Shown: positions 42,754-53,054 of the stretch, piece by piece | Layout: the number at the start of each line of letters is the position of its first letter | How positions within the stretch are numbered: the first letter of the stretch is position 1 | Source: ZC4RG30 sp035556135 | GTDB taxonomy: Bacteria; Pseudomonadota; Gammaproteobacteria; Steroidobacterales; Steroidobacteraceae | DNA length: 64,000 bases | Direction of reading: 5' to 3' | NCBI GenBank assembly: GCA_035556135.1 | Contig: DATMFO010000003.1 | Span: 868,001-932,000, forward strand | The notes under the pieces: generated by a model | Databases searched by the model: none | What the model saw: the letters and a program-made list of their open reading frames with translations, nothing else | Told to the model about the DNA's origin: nothing | Position numbers and translations under genes: made by a program

Positions 42754-44190
42754 ATGAATGCCCAGTTGAAGGCCGGCGACGCCGGCACGTTCCGGCTCCT
42801 GATCGGCGGCAAGCTGGTGCCGGGCGCCAGCACTTTCGATGTCATCAACCCGGCCACCGAGCAGGTGTTTTCCCCCTGCCCGCGCGCCGACCTCAACCAG
42901 CTGAACCAGGCGGTGGCCGCGGCCAAGGCTGCCTTCCCCGCCTGGGCCGCAACGCCCCTGGCCGAGCGGGCAAAGCTGCTGAACAAGCTGGCCGACGCCA
43001 TCGAGGCGCACGCCCCGGAGCTGGCCCGCATCCTCACGCAGGAACAGGGCAAGCCGCTGGGCGGCGCGCACTTCGAGCTCGCCATTGCCGCCGGCAACAT
43101 CCGCGGCTTCACCACCATGCAGCTGCCGGATGCGGTGCTGGTCGATGACGAGCAGGCGAAGGTCATCCGCCAGCGCCTGCCGCTGGGTGTGGTGGGCGCC
43201 ATCACGCCGTGGAACTTCCCCGTCATCATGATGGTGACCAAGCTGGCCCCGGCGCTGCTGGCCGGCAACACCATCGTGGTGAAGCCTGCGCCTACGACTC
43301 CGCTGGCCACGCTGAAGGTGGGTGAGCTGTGCGCGGAGATCTTCCCGCCGGGCGTGGTGAACGTGATCGCCGACGCCAATGACCTGGGCGCTGCGCTTAC
43401 CAGCCACCCGGATGTAGCCAAGATCGCCTTCACCGGCTCCACCGCCACCGGCCGCAAGGTAATGGCCAGCGCCGCGGCAACGCTCAAGCGCCTCACGCTG
43501 GAGCTGGGCGGCAACGACGCGGCCATCGTGCTCGACGATGTGGACCCGAAGGAAATCGCACCCAAGCTGTTCTTCGCGGCGATGATCAACTCCGGCCAGG
43601 TGTGCCTGGCCGCCAAGCGCATCTACGTGCCCGAGTCGATCTACGATGCCGTGTGCGCGGAGCTGGCAAAGATCGCCGAGGGCGCCGCCAGCCTCGTGGG
43701 CAATGGCCTCGACGACGGCGTGCAGTTCGGCCCGGTGCAGAACCGCATGCAGTTCGAGAAGGTGCGCTCCATCATTGAAGAGGCGCGTGCGCAGGGCAAG
43801 GTGATCGCCGGCGGCAAGCCGCACCAGGGATCCGGATTCTTCATCCACCCCACCGTGGTCAGCGGCCTGCCCGACAGCGCACGGCTGGTGTGCGAGGAGC
43901 AGTTCGGCCCGGTGATGCCGGTGCTGAAGTACTCCACCATCGACGAGGCCGTGGCGCGCGCGAATGCCTCCGACTATGGCCTCGGCGCCACGGTGTGGTC
44001 GAAGAGCACCGAGCGCGCGGTGGAAGTCGCGAAGCGGCTGGAAACCGGCACGGTATGGATCAACAAGCACCTGGACCTGCCGCCCACCGTGCCCTACGGC
44101 GGTGTGAAGCAGTCCGGCTTCGGCGTGGAGCTGGGGCAGCAGGGACTCGAAGAGTTCACCCAGCTGCGCATCATCAACATCGCGAAGTAG
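42754..44190 (+). CDS. NAD(P)-dependent aldehyde dehydrogenase
   Basis: 478 residues from ATG 42754 (GGGGGA upstream); the longer ATG at 42676 adds unrelated residues. ALDH superfamily: catalytic Asn154 (TPWNFP), general base Glu250 in LELGGND, nucleophile Cys284 in NSGQVCLA, and the C-terminal PYGGVKQSGFG. It oxidises an aldehyde to a carboxylate. Neighbouring glutamine-synthetase-like and aminotransferase genes at 45655-48371 suggest a role in amine or polyamine catabolism, but they are convergent and 1.4 kb away, so the link is only suggestive. Confidence 0.9.
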   Translation: MNAQLKAGDAGTFRLLIGGKLVPGASTFDVINPATEQVFSPCPRADLNQLNQAVAAAKAAFPAWAATPLAERAKLLNKLADAIEAHAPELARILTQEQGKPLGGAHFELAIAAGNIRGFTTMQLPDAVLVDDEQAKVIRQRLPLGVVGAITPWNFPVIMMVTKLAPALLAGNTIVVKPAPTTPLATLKVGELCAEIFPPGVVNVIADANDLGAALTSHPDVAKIAFTGSTATGRKVMASAAATLKRLTLELGGNDAAIVLDDVDPKEIAPKLFFAAMINSGQVCLAAKRIYVPESIYDAVCAELAKIAEGAASLVGNGLDDGVQFGPVQNRMQFEKVRSIIEEARAQGKVIAGGKPHQGSGFFIHPTVVSGLPDSARLVCEEQFGPVMPVLKYSTIDEAVARANASDYGLGATVWSKSTERAVEVAKRLETGTVWINKHLDLPPTVPYGGVKQSGFGVELGQQGLEEFTQLRIINIAK

Positions 44191-44225
44191 CCGTTACATC
44201 CGGAAACATCTTGTTACGGATCTGA

Positions 44226-44297
44226 GAGGACTCCAGGACGCCCCCGGGCGCAGCCTTCACCGGCCGCCCGGGAAGGCGGCGCAACCTGGAGATCCTC
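44226..44297 (+). promoter_or_regulatory. Nested inverted repeats in the leader of the DUF4397 lipoprotein gene
   Basis: Outer arms: GAGGACTCCAGG (44226-44237) and CCTGGAGATCCTC (44285-44297), complementary with one extra base. Inner arms: CCCGGGCG (44243-44250) and CGCCCGGG (44265-44272), perfect. The outer right arm contains the only ribosome-binding site (TGGAG) of the ATG at 44298 and ends at the start codon. It could be a translation switch, or act partly as the terminator of the upstream dehydrogenase, although no T-run is present. Confidence 0.6.
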
Positions 44298-45620
44298 ATG
44301 CGCCCCGTCCGATGGATTCCGCTGCTGATCGCAGCCACTGGCCTTGCGGCCTGCAACGATTCCGACCCCGCCCAGCTGCGTGTACTGCACGCCTCGCCTG
44401 ACGCACCTGAAGTGAACGTGCTGGCCGATGGTACCGCCATCGCCACCGCGCTGGATTACGGCCAGGCCACGCCGCAGCTGCAGGTCGATGCCGGCATGGT
44501 GTCGCTGGCAGTGCAGGGCCTCCTGCCTGGTGGAACCACCGCCACCGTCATTGGCCCGCTCGACGTGGACCTGCAGGAAAACACGCTCTACACGGTGCTC
44601 GCCGTCGGCGATGTGGCAGACATCGAACCGCTGGTCCTGAGCCAGCCGCAGGTGCGCGTGCCGGAAGGCTCCACGCGGCTGCGTGTGGTGCATGCCGCGC
44701 CGGATGCACCGGCGGTGGACGTGTATCTCACGGCGCCGGAGGCAAACCTGGCGGCCAGCACGGCAGTCGGCTCCATCGGCTTCCGGCAGGACATCGGGCC
44801 TGCGGTAGTGCCAGCCGGCGACTATCGCGTGCGTGTCACCGCCGCGGGAGATCCGTCTGCCGTGGTCTTCGATTCCGGCGCCCTTTCCCTGGCTGGCGGC
44901 GCGGACCTGGTGATCGCCGCCATCGAGAACACCGACACGGGGACCTCGCCGATCCAGCTGGTGGTCAGCGACGGCGAAGTGGCTGCGCGCGTACTGGGCG
45001 CCGGCACACCAGCCGACCTGCGCGTGGTGCATGCCTCCCCCGATGCGCCGGCAGTGGACATCGTGGTGAATGAAGGCTTCGCCGCACCACTGGTGGAGGA
45101 CCTGTCTTTCGCCTCGGCCACCGGCTTCGTGTCCGTGCCATCCGGCGCGTACAACGTGAAAGTCGCCGCGGCCGGCACCACCACCAGCGTGATCAACGCC
45201 AGTCTCTCGTTGCAACCTGCCGTGCGTTACACGGTGCTGGCCGCCGGCAGGCTGGCGGACATCGAGCCGCTTGTCGCTACCGATGATGCGCGTCGCCTCG
45301 CCACCGCGGCGAAGCTGCGGGTGATCCACGCATCGCCCACTGCGGCCAGCGTCGACATCTATGTCACGGCACCGGGGGCATCGATCAGCGCGCTCTCTCC
45401 CACTCTGGCCGGCGTACCGTTCAAGGCCAATACCGGCTTCCTGCAGCTGCCTGGTGGCAACTACACGGTCACGGTAACGCCTGCGGGCAGCAAGTCGCCC
45501 GCCATCGGCCCGGTGGACATCTCGCTGGATGCCGGCGGCATCTACACCGCCGTGGCGCGCGATCCGCTGCCAGCTGCATCAAGCCCGGGGTTGATCCTGC
45601 TCGACGACTTCATCCTCTGA
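44298..45620 (+). CDS. Lipoprotein with four DUF4397 repeats
   Basis: 440 residues. Signal with lipobox LAAC (Cys19), so lipid-anchored and exported. Four copies of a ~100-residue unit start at residues ~27, 128, 241 and 340, each opening with LRV-hHA-sPxAPxVD (LRVLHASPDAPEVN, LRVVHAAPDAPAVD, LRVVHASPDAPAVD, LRVIHASPTAASVD) and most closing with YTVLAxGxxADIEPL. DUF4397 domains are beta-rich and of unknown function, usually secreted. Upstream is a nested hairpin covering its ribosome-binding site. Possibly an envelope structural or adhesion protein; no catalytic motif is seen. Confidence 0.88.
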   Translation: MRPVRWIPLLIAATGLAACNDSDPAQLRVLHASPDAPEVNVLADGTAIATALDYGQATPQLQVDAGMVSLAVQGLLPGGTTATVIGPLDVDLQENTLYTVLAVGDVADIEPLVLSQPQVRVPEGSTRLRVVHAAPDAPAVDVYLTAPEANLAASTAVGSIGFRQDIGPAVVPAGDYRVRVTAAGDPSAVVFDSGALSLAGGADLVIAAIENTDTGTSPIQLVVSDGEVAARVLGAGTPADLRVVHASPDAPAVDIVVNEGFAAPLVEDLSFASATGFVSVPSGAYNVKVAAAGTTTSVINASLSLQPAVRYTVLAAGRLADIEPLVATDDARRLATAAKLRVIHASPTAASVDIYVTAPGASISALSPTLAGVPFKANTGFLQLPGGNYTVTVTPAGSKSPAIGPVDISLDAGGIYTAVARDPLPAASSPGLILLDDFIL

Positions 45621-45626
45621 AGCCAG

Positions 45627-45658
45627 GGCCAGCGCTGGCCTGACCCGGCGTGGGTCAG
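45627..45658. terminator. Twin stem-loops between convergent genes
   Basis: GGCCAGCGCTGGCC (45627-45640) is a perfect palindrome, and CTGACCC-GGCGT-GGGTCAG (45640-45658) is a perfect 7-bp hairpin reaching into the stop of the glutamine-synthetase-like gene. It lies between two 3' ends and could terminate both, but there is no T-tract in either direction, so intrinsic termination is not assured. Confidence 0.45.
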
Positions 45659-47016
45659 GCGTCGCGCAGGTACCAGAGCAGGTCGGTGGGAGTGACCTCC
45701 GCGCCCCAGCGCGCGTACTCCTGCCGCTTGATGGCAAGCAACACCTTGTGCATGCCGGCTCCAAGCGCATCGCGCAGGAAGGGCGAATCACCTGCCCGCG
45801 CGATGCTCTGGCCCCAGGTGGGCGGTGGTGCCGGCCACAGGCTTGCCCCGGCCGAGGCATAGCCATTTCCCTGCACGGGCGCGCCGGGGTCCAGACTTCG
45901 CTCGATGCCATGCAAGGCGCCAGCCAGGACGGCGGCGGCGGCCAGGTAGAGGTTCACGTCGGCGCCGCAAAAACGGTGTTCGATGTGCCGGGACGGGGGA
46001 GCCCCGGCCGGCACCCGGAGCGACACGCTGCGGTTGTTGATGCCCCAGTTCACTGCCACCGGTGCATAGCTTTCGCGCTGGAAGCGCCGGTAGGAATTGC
46101 CGTTGGGCGCAAACACCAGGAAAGCATCGGCCGCCGTGGCCGCCATGCCAGCCACCGCATGACGGAGCAGCGGCGTACCCGCCGGATCATCCGCCTCGAA
46201 CAGGCTGCTGCCCGCCGCATCGGCCAGCGACAGGTGAAGGTGCGCCCCCGAACCGGCCCGATGTGTGAAAGGCTTGGCCATGAAAGTGGCGACGCAGCCA
46301 TGTCTTGCGGCGACACCTTTCAGCAGACGCTTGAACTGGATCGCCTCGTCGACAGCGGCCAGCGCACCGCGCCGATGCTGCAACGTGATCTCGAACTGTC
46401 CGGGCGCGTATTCGGACATCACTGTGCCCGCGGGCAGCCCCTGCGCGGAAGCCGCGTCGAGAACCTCGCGGAACAGCGGCGCGAGCTCGTCCAGCCGTGA
46501 CAGGCTGTAGGCCTCGATGCGCTCGCCCTGCCCCGGGCGCAGCGGCGTGGATCCGGCCGGCTGCAAGCTGCCATCGACCTGCTGGCGCAGCAGGTAGAAC
46601 TCCAGCTCGCAGGCAAACACGGCGTGCAGGCCAAGCGCGCCCAGCTGATGTTCGATGCGGGCCAGGCAGTGGCGTGGATCGGCTGCCGCGGGCGCGCCAT
46701 CCAGCTCATACATCGAAAGCATCACCTGGCCGGTGCGCTCCAGCCAGGGAGAAACCTGCAATGTGCCAGGCACCGGACGGCAGAGCTTGTCGGCATCACC
46801 GGCCTCCCATACCAGCCCGGTGGCCTCTACATCGGCGCCGGTGACATCCAGGCCGAGGATGGAGCCAGCCACGTTGCGGCCCTGCGCATACAGCGAATCC
46901 AGTTCATGGCGGCGGATGGTCTTGCCCCGCAGGACACCCGAGGGATCGGTCAGCAGCAACTGCACTGCATCGATATCCGGATGCCTCCCGAGGAACTGCT
47001 GCAGCTCGGCGCTCAT
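45655..47016 (-). CDS. Glutamine synthetase family protein, gamma-glutamylpolyamine synthetase-like (PuuA/GlnA3-type)
   Basis: 453 residues. GS fold: N-terminal beta-grasp (VQLLLTDPSGVLRGKTI), then catalytic domain motifs EFYLL, SEYAPGQFEITLQH, FMAKPFTHRAGSGAHLHLSL, NGNSYRRFQ, VNWGINNRSVSLRVPAG and HIEHRFCGADVNLYLAAA. It lacks the Tyr adenylylation loop context of GlnA that I would expect near the end (no NLYDL-type motif). Family members ligate glutamate to putrescine or other amines with ATP. The ATGA overlap with the upstream class III aminotransferase supports an amine-degradation pair. Confidence 0.85.
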   Translation of the reverse strand: MSAELQQFLGRHPDIDAVQLLLTDPSGVLRGKTIRRHELDSLYAQGRNVAGSILGLDVTGADVEATGLVWEAGDADKLCRPVPGTLQVSPWLERTGQVMLSMYELDGAPAAADPRHCLARIEHQLGALGLHAVFACELEFYLLRQQVDGSLQPAGSTPLRPGQGERIEAYSLSRLDELAPLFREVLDAASAQGLPAGTVMSEYAPGQFEITLQHRRGALAAVDEAIQFKRLLKGVAARHGCVATFMAKPFTHRAGSGAHLHLSLADAAGSSLFEADDPAGTPLLRHAVAGMAATAADAFLVFAPNGNSYRRFQRESYAPVAVNWGINNRSVSLRVPAGAPPSRHIEHRFCGADVNLYLAAAAVLAGALHGIERSLDPGAPVQGNGYASAGASLWPAPPPTWGQSIARAGDSPFLRDALGAGMHKVLLAIKRQEYARWGAEVTPTDLLWYLRDA

Positions 47017-48371
47017 GATGCGCGCATCCAGGGTGCAAACTCCTCCAGCGCCACATCGAAGGCCGAGATGAAGGCATCGACCTGCGCATCGCTGGTCACC
47101 GGCGACACCAGCAGCATGTTGTGGAAGGGCGTGAGCAGGAAGCCGCGGTTCAGCAGGTACAGGTGCAGCGTGGCGTTGAGGTCATGATCGATGGCCAGCA
47201 CGCTCTCGCGCCCGGTGCGCGGCGCCGGGGTAGTGCCGAACTCCATGCGCGCGCCCACGCGCGAGACCTGCCAGCCGGTGCCATGCCGGAGCAGCGCCGC
47301 CTCCAGTCCGGCGGCCAGCCGCGTGGCGCCCTGCTCCATCCGCGCGTGGCTGGCTGCAGTGGCCACCTCGCCCAGCGATGCATGCAATGCCGCGATGGCC
47401 AGAGGATTGCCGGCCAGGGTGGTGCCGATGCCGGAGTGACCGCTTGCGCGCCGGGCGTCCGCCGCGCGGATGCGGGCACCGGTGGCCGCGCTCCAGCCAT
47501 ACACCGCGCAGGGGAAACCGCCTGCAATGGCCTTGCCGCAGACGAGCATGTCGGGCGCGATGCCGTGCACGCGGGCGTAGCCGCCCGGGCCCGAAGAGAG
47601 CGTGTGCGTCTCATCCATCACCAGCAGCACGTCATGCCGGTCGCAGGCGTCGCGCAGGCCGTCGAGGAAACCCGGCTGCGGCAGCACCATGCCTGCATTG
47701 GTCAGCACCGGTTCGGTGAGCACGCAGGCGATGTCGCCACGCGCCAGTGCCGCCTCCACTGCCGCGAGGTCGTTGAAATCCACGACCACGGTGGTGGTGG
47801 CAGGATCATGCGCCCGCCCGATCTGCCCGGGACGCGGCAGCGTCACACCGCCCGGACCCATTTCCACCAGCGTCTCATCCACGGTGCCGTGGTAGCAGTG
47901 GTCGAACACGAGGATGTGCGGCCGGCCGGTGGCCATGCGCGCCAGGCGCAACGCGGCGCGGTTGGCATCAGTGGCCGTCTGCGCCACCTGCCACCATGGA
48001 AGTCCGAACAGAGCCGCCAGCCGGGTGCCCACCTCATGCACCCTGGCATCGGGCAGCATGGCCGTCATGCCGGCGCTGGCCTGCGCCGCCACGGCTCGCG
48101 CCACCGCCGGCGGTGAGTGGCCGAACATGGCGCCGGTATCGCCCAGGCAGAAGTCCACGTAACGATGGCCATCCACGTCGATGACCTCGGCATCACGTGC
48201 CTCGCGCAGGTACAGCGGCACGGGCTGGGGCCAGTCATGCATCCAGTGCATGGGCACGCCGGCAGGGAAATGCGCGCCGGCAAGGCCGGCCAGCCCGGCA
48301 CAACGCGGCCGGGCGGCGAGATAGGACTGGCACTCCCGTTCCGCGATCGCGGCCAGGGGGACGCGGTTCAT
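47013..48371 (-). CDS. Class III PLP aminotransferase (aspartate-aminotransferase-family, glutamate-1-semialdehyde aminomutase-like)
   Basis: 452 residues from ATG 48371; the frame is open to 48620 antisense to nothing conserved, but that part overlaps the fmdB-like gene. PLP-binding Lys280 in VCGKAIAGGFP, Asp253 in VMDETHTL, and the substrate loop QTATDANRAALRLARMATG where GSA aminomutases have a similar motif. Reaction: transfer of an amino group to or from an omega-position amine/2-oxo acid. Coupled by ATGA to the glutamine-synthetase-like gene; the pair probably processes a polyamine or amino acid. Confidence 0.85.
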   Translation of the reverse strand: MNRVPLAAIAERECQSYLAARPRCAGLAGLAGAHFPAGVPMHWMHDWPQPVPLYLREARDAEVIDVDGHRYVDFCLGDTGAMFGHSPPAVARAVAAQASAGMTAMLPDARVHEVGTRLAALFGLPWWQVAQTATDANRAALRLARMATGRPHILVFDHCYHGTVDETLVEMGPGGVTLPRPGQIGRAHDPATTTVVVDFNDLAAVEAALARGDIACVLTEPVLTNAGMVLPQPGFLDGLRDACDRHDVLLVMDETHTLSSGPGGYARVHGIAPDMLVCGKAIAGGFPCAVYGWSAATGARIRAADARRASGHSGIGTTLAGNPLAIAALHASLGEVATAASHARMEQGATRLAAGLEAALLRHGTGWQVSRVGARMEFGTTPAPRTGRESVLAIDHDLNATLHLYLLNRGFLLTPFHNMLLVSPVTSDAQVDAFISAFDVALEEFAPWMRAS

Positions 48372-48414
48372 GCCGCAGGGGCCTCGGGCGCAGCCTGTGT
48401 GCTGCGCCCGGCTG

Positions 48415-48831
48415 TCACCGCTTCGCCTTGCGTGCCGGTTTTGCGGCCGGCTTGCGCGCGGGAGCCTTGGCTGAAGGCCTGGCCGCCGGACGCCTGCGCG
48501 CCGTGCCGACGGATGCAGGCTCCGCCTTGGCAGCCGGCTTGCTTTCGGTTTTGTCGGCGGGCTTGTCCTTCTCTGCCGGCTTGTCCGGCTTCTCGGCGGC
48601 AGGCTCCTTGCCGCCGTCACTGTCGACGAGGTTGCGCTTGGTGTCCTTGTCCGACTTGAAGTCAGTCTCGTACCAGCCGCCGCCCTTGAGGCGGAACACA
48701 GGCGCGGAAACCAGCTTGGAAAGCTTGTTCTTGCCGCACTCGGGACATTTCTTCAGCGGCGCGTCAGTGATTTTCTGCAGCACTTCGGTCTGTGCGCCAC
48801 AGGCCGAGCACTGGTATTCGTAGAAAGGCAT
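48415..48831 (-). CDS. FmdB-family zinc-ribbon protein with a basic C-terminal tail
   Basis: 138 residues. The first ~45 residues are the FmdB/CxxC_CxxC_SSSS zinc ribbon: MPFYEYQCSACG with Cys8/Cys11 and CPECG with Cys29/Cys32. Then FRLKGGGWYETDFK is conserved. Residues ~75-138 are a disordered, Lys/Ala/Pro/Arg-rich tail (for example KPAEKDKPADKTESKPAA and ARKPAAKPARKAKR). Family members bind zinc; function is unknown. The usual ribbon is about 70-110 residues, so the tail is an extension. In many Gammaproteobacteria it precedes aspS, but here it sits between clpB and the aminotransferase. Confidence 0.85.
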   Translation of the reverse strand: MPFYEYQCSACGAQTEVLQKITDAPLKKCPECGKNKLSKLVSAPVFRLKGGGWYETDFKSDKDTKRNLVDSDGGKEPAAEKPDKPAEKDKPADKTESKPAAKAEPASVGTARRRPAARPSAKAPARKPAAKPARKAKR

Positions 48832-48882
48832 GGTTGCGGGGATTATACGAGAGGCGCGCCGGCTGCGAATGCCGGCGCAGGC

Positions 48883-51465
<2,583 letters not shown>

Positions 51466-51473
51466 AGCAGCGA

Positions 51474-51501
51474 TTCTGGGGGCGCCAGGCCCTGATTCAA
51501 G
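51474..51501 (-). promoter_or_regulatory. Sigma-32-type heat-shock promoter of clpB
   Basis: Reading on the minus strand: CTTGAA (51501-51496, perfect -35), 14-base spacer, CCCCAGAA (51481-51474, matching CCCCATnT at most positions). The spacing is within the known 13-15 range. Transcription would start near 51466-51468, at or just before the clpB ATG at 51465, giving a leaderless or nearly leaderless mRNA. Confidence 0.75.
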
Positions 51502-51514
51502 ACTGTACTTCTAC

Positions 51515-52318
51515 CTAGTGCGGGGCGAGATGCTCCACCATGACTACCAGCCCCACCCCCAGCCCGATCAGTGCCACCTGCACCAGGCTGTCCCGGGTCC
51601 CGACCCGGCGATGCAGGCCGGGGATCAGGTCGGCAACCGCGACGTAAAGCAGGCTGGCGGCCGAGACGGCCAGCACATAGGGCAGAGCCGGCGTCACTGC
51701 CGAAAGGGCAAAGTAGCCCACCATGCCACCCAGCACGGCACCCAGCGCGGAGATCAGGTTCCAGGTGAAAGCCTTCCGCCGCGACATGCCGCTGTTGAGC
51801 ATCACGGCAAAGTTGCCGACCTCGCTGGGCACCTCGTGGGCCAGCACGGCCAGCCCGGTCATCACGCCGAGGTGGATGTCGATCAGGAAAGCCGCCGCGA
51901 TCAGCACGCCGTCCAGCGCATTGTGCATGGTGTCGCCCACCAGGATCATCACGCCCGGTGCGGCGCGCCGGCCATGATCATGGTCGTGGCCGTGTTCGAC
52001 GGCAGGCGCGTGCGTCTCGCAATGGTCCTCGTGGCAGTGGCGCCAGAGCACCAGCTTTTCCAGCACGAAGAACAGCGCGATGCCACCCAGCAGCGACAGC
52101 CCCACCGCGCCGTGGCGTCCCTCGCCCGCCCGCTCGATGGCCTCGGGCAGCAGACCCAGCAGTGCCGCGGCCAGCAGCGCGCCGGTGGCGAAGGCAACCA
52201 TGGGCGGCAGCGAGCGGGCGCGCGCCCGCTCGGGAACGAGCAGGAACAGGCTGGCCAGCAGCACGCCGGTGACGCCGCCCAGCAGGGTGAAACCAGTGAT
52301 CCAGGCCAGTGTGTTCAT
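51515..52318 (-). CDS. ZIP-family metal transporter
   Basis: 267 residues, about eight membrane segments. His-rich loop HCHEDHCETHAPAVEHGHDHDHGR after helix 3, here noted as the run at residues ~94-117; conserved metal-site motifs HNALDG in helix 4 and HEVPSEVGNFA in helix 5. ZIP proteins carry Zn2+/Fe2+/Mn2+ into the cytosol. The gene lies between pgeF (34 bases upstream) and clpB (49 bases downstream) in the same direction; its presence interrupts the common rluD-pgeF-clpB order. Confidence 0.88.
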   Translation of the reverse strand: MNTLAWITGFTLLGGVTGVLLASLFLLVPERARARSLPPMVAFATGALLAAALLGLLPEAIERAGEGRHGAVGLSLLGGIALFFVLEKLVLWRHCHEDHCETHAPAVEHGHDHDHGRRAAPGVMILVGDTMHNALDGVLIAAAFLIDIHLGVMTGLAVLAHEVPSEVGNFAVMLNSGMSRRKAFTWNLISALGAVLGGMVGYFALSAVTPALPYVLAVSAASLLYVAVADLIPGLHRRVGTRDSLVQVALIGLGVGLVVMVEHLAPH

Positions 52319-52352
52319 GCGCCCCGTTGCCTACTTGCCATGCGGCCGCGCC

Positions 52353-53054
52353 TCAGGCGACAAGCCACACGAAGCTGGCCATTCTACCGGTAGCGTCAAG
52401 TCCCCTGTGCTGCACGTCGCGGCGATGCGAGTGGAAGCGCGCCTCATCGGCATAGGTGCACAACCCGCCGCCGCTGACCTGCCCGACGCCGACGGCCGCA
52501 AGCCGGCGGCGTGCCAGGACGTAGAGGTCGCACATCCAGCGTCCGGGTGCACCGGCCGTGAAGGCCGCGCCGCATCCGGCATCCCTTGCGAGGAAGGCTT
52601 CGCGCACCTCCCCGCCAACTTCGAAACGGGCCGGCCCGATCGCCGGACCCAGCCAGGCCGTCACCTCAGTGCCCGGCGCGATGCGTGCACGCAGCGCCGA
52701 CACGGTATTTTCAAGCACGCCCGCGGCCAGCCCGCGCCAGCCGGCATGTGCCGCGGCCACCGCCGTGGCATCGGATGCGGCGAACAGCACCGGCAGGCAA
52801 TCGGCGGTGCGTACCACGCAGACCGTGCCACGCCGGCGGGTGACGGAAGCGTCAGCCTCGGGCTCGCCTTCCGGCCGCAGGTCGAGGTCTGCCACGTGCA
52901 CGCCATGCACCTGCCGCAGCCAGCCGGGTTTGCCAGGCAACTGCGGCGGCAGCGGCGCGGCCGCGGCGAAATCACCAGCGGCGCGCGTGGAAACCAGCGC
53001 CCGCACGCCGGGCGGCACGGGCCAGTCCGGCTCGATGAAGGCAGCCACCGCCAT
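52353..53054 (-). CDS. pgeF: Peptidoglycan editing factor PgeF / multicopper-oxidase-like laccase-domain protein (YfiH)
   Basis: 233 residues. Cu-oxidase_4 family signatures with catalytic-site residues: QVHG (His), VRTADCLPVLFA (Cys) and AAHAGWRGLAAGVL (His), plus VTAWLGPAIGPARFEVG. It is proposed to cleave L-Ser from muropeptides, keeping peptidoglycan composition correct, and acts in the cytoplasm. It starts directly after the rluD stop (no gap) and is co-transcribed with it, as in many Gammaproteobacteria. Confidence 0.93.
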   Translation of the reverse strand: MAVAAFIEPDWPVPPGVRALVSTRAAGDFAAAAPLPPQLPGKPGWLRQVHGVHVADLDLRPEGEPEADASVTRRRGTVCVVRTADCLPVLFAASDATAVAAAHAGWRGLAAGVLENTVSALRARIAPGTEVTAWLGPAIGPARFEVGGEVREAFLARDAGCGAAFTAGAPGRWMCDLYVLARRRLAAVGVGQVSGGGLCTYADEARFHSHRRDVQHRGLDATGRMASFVWLVA

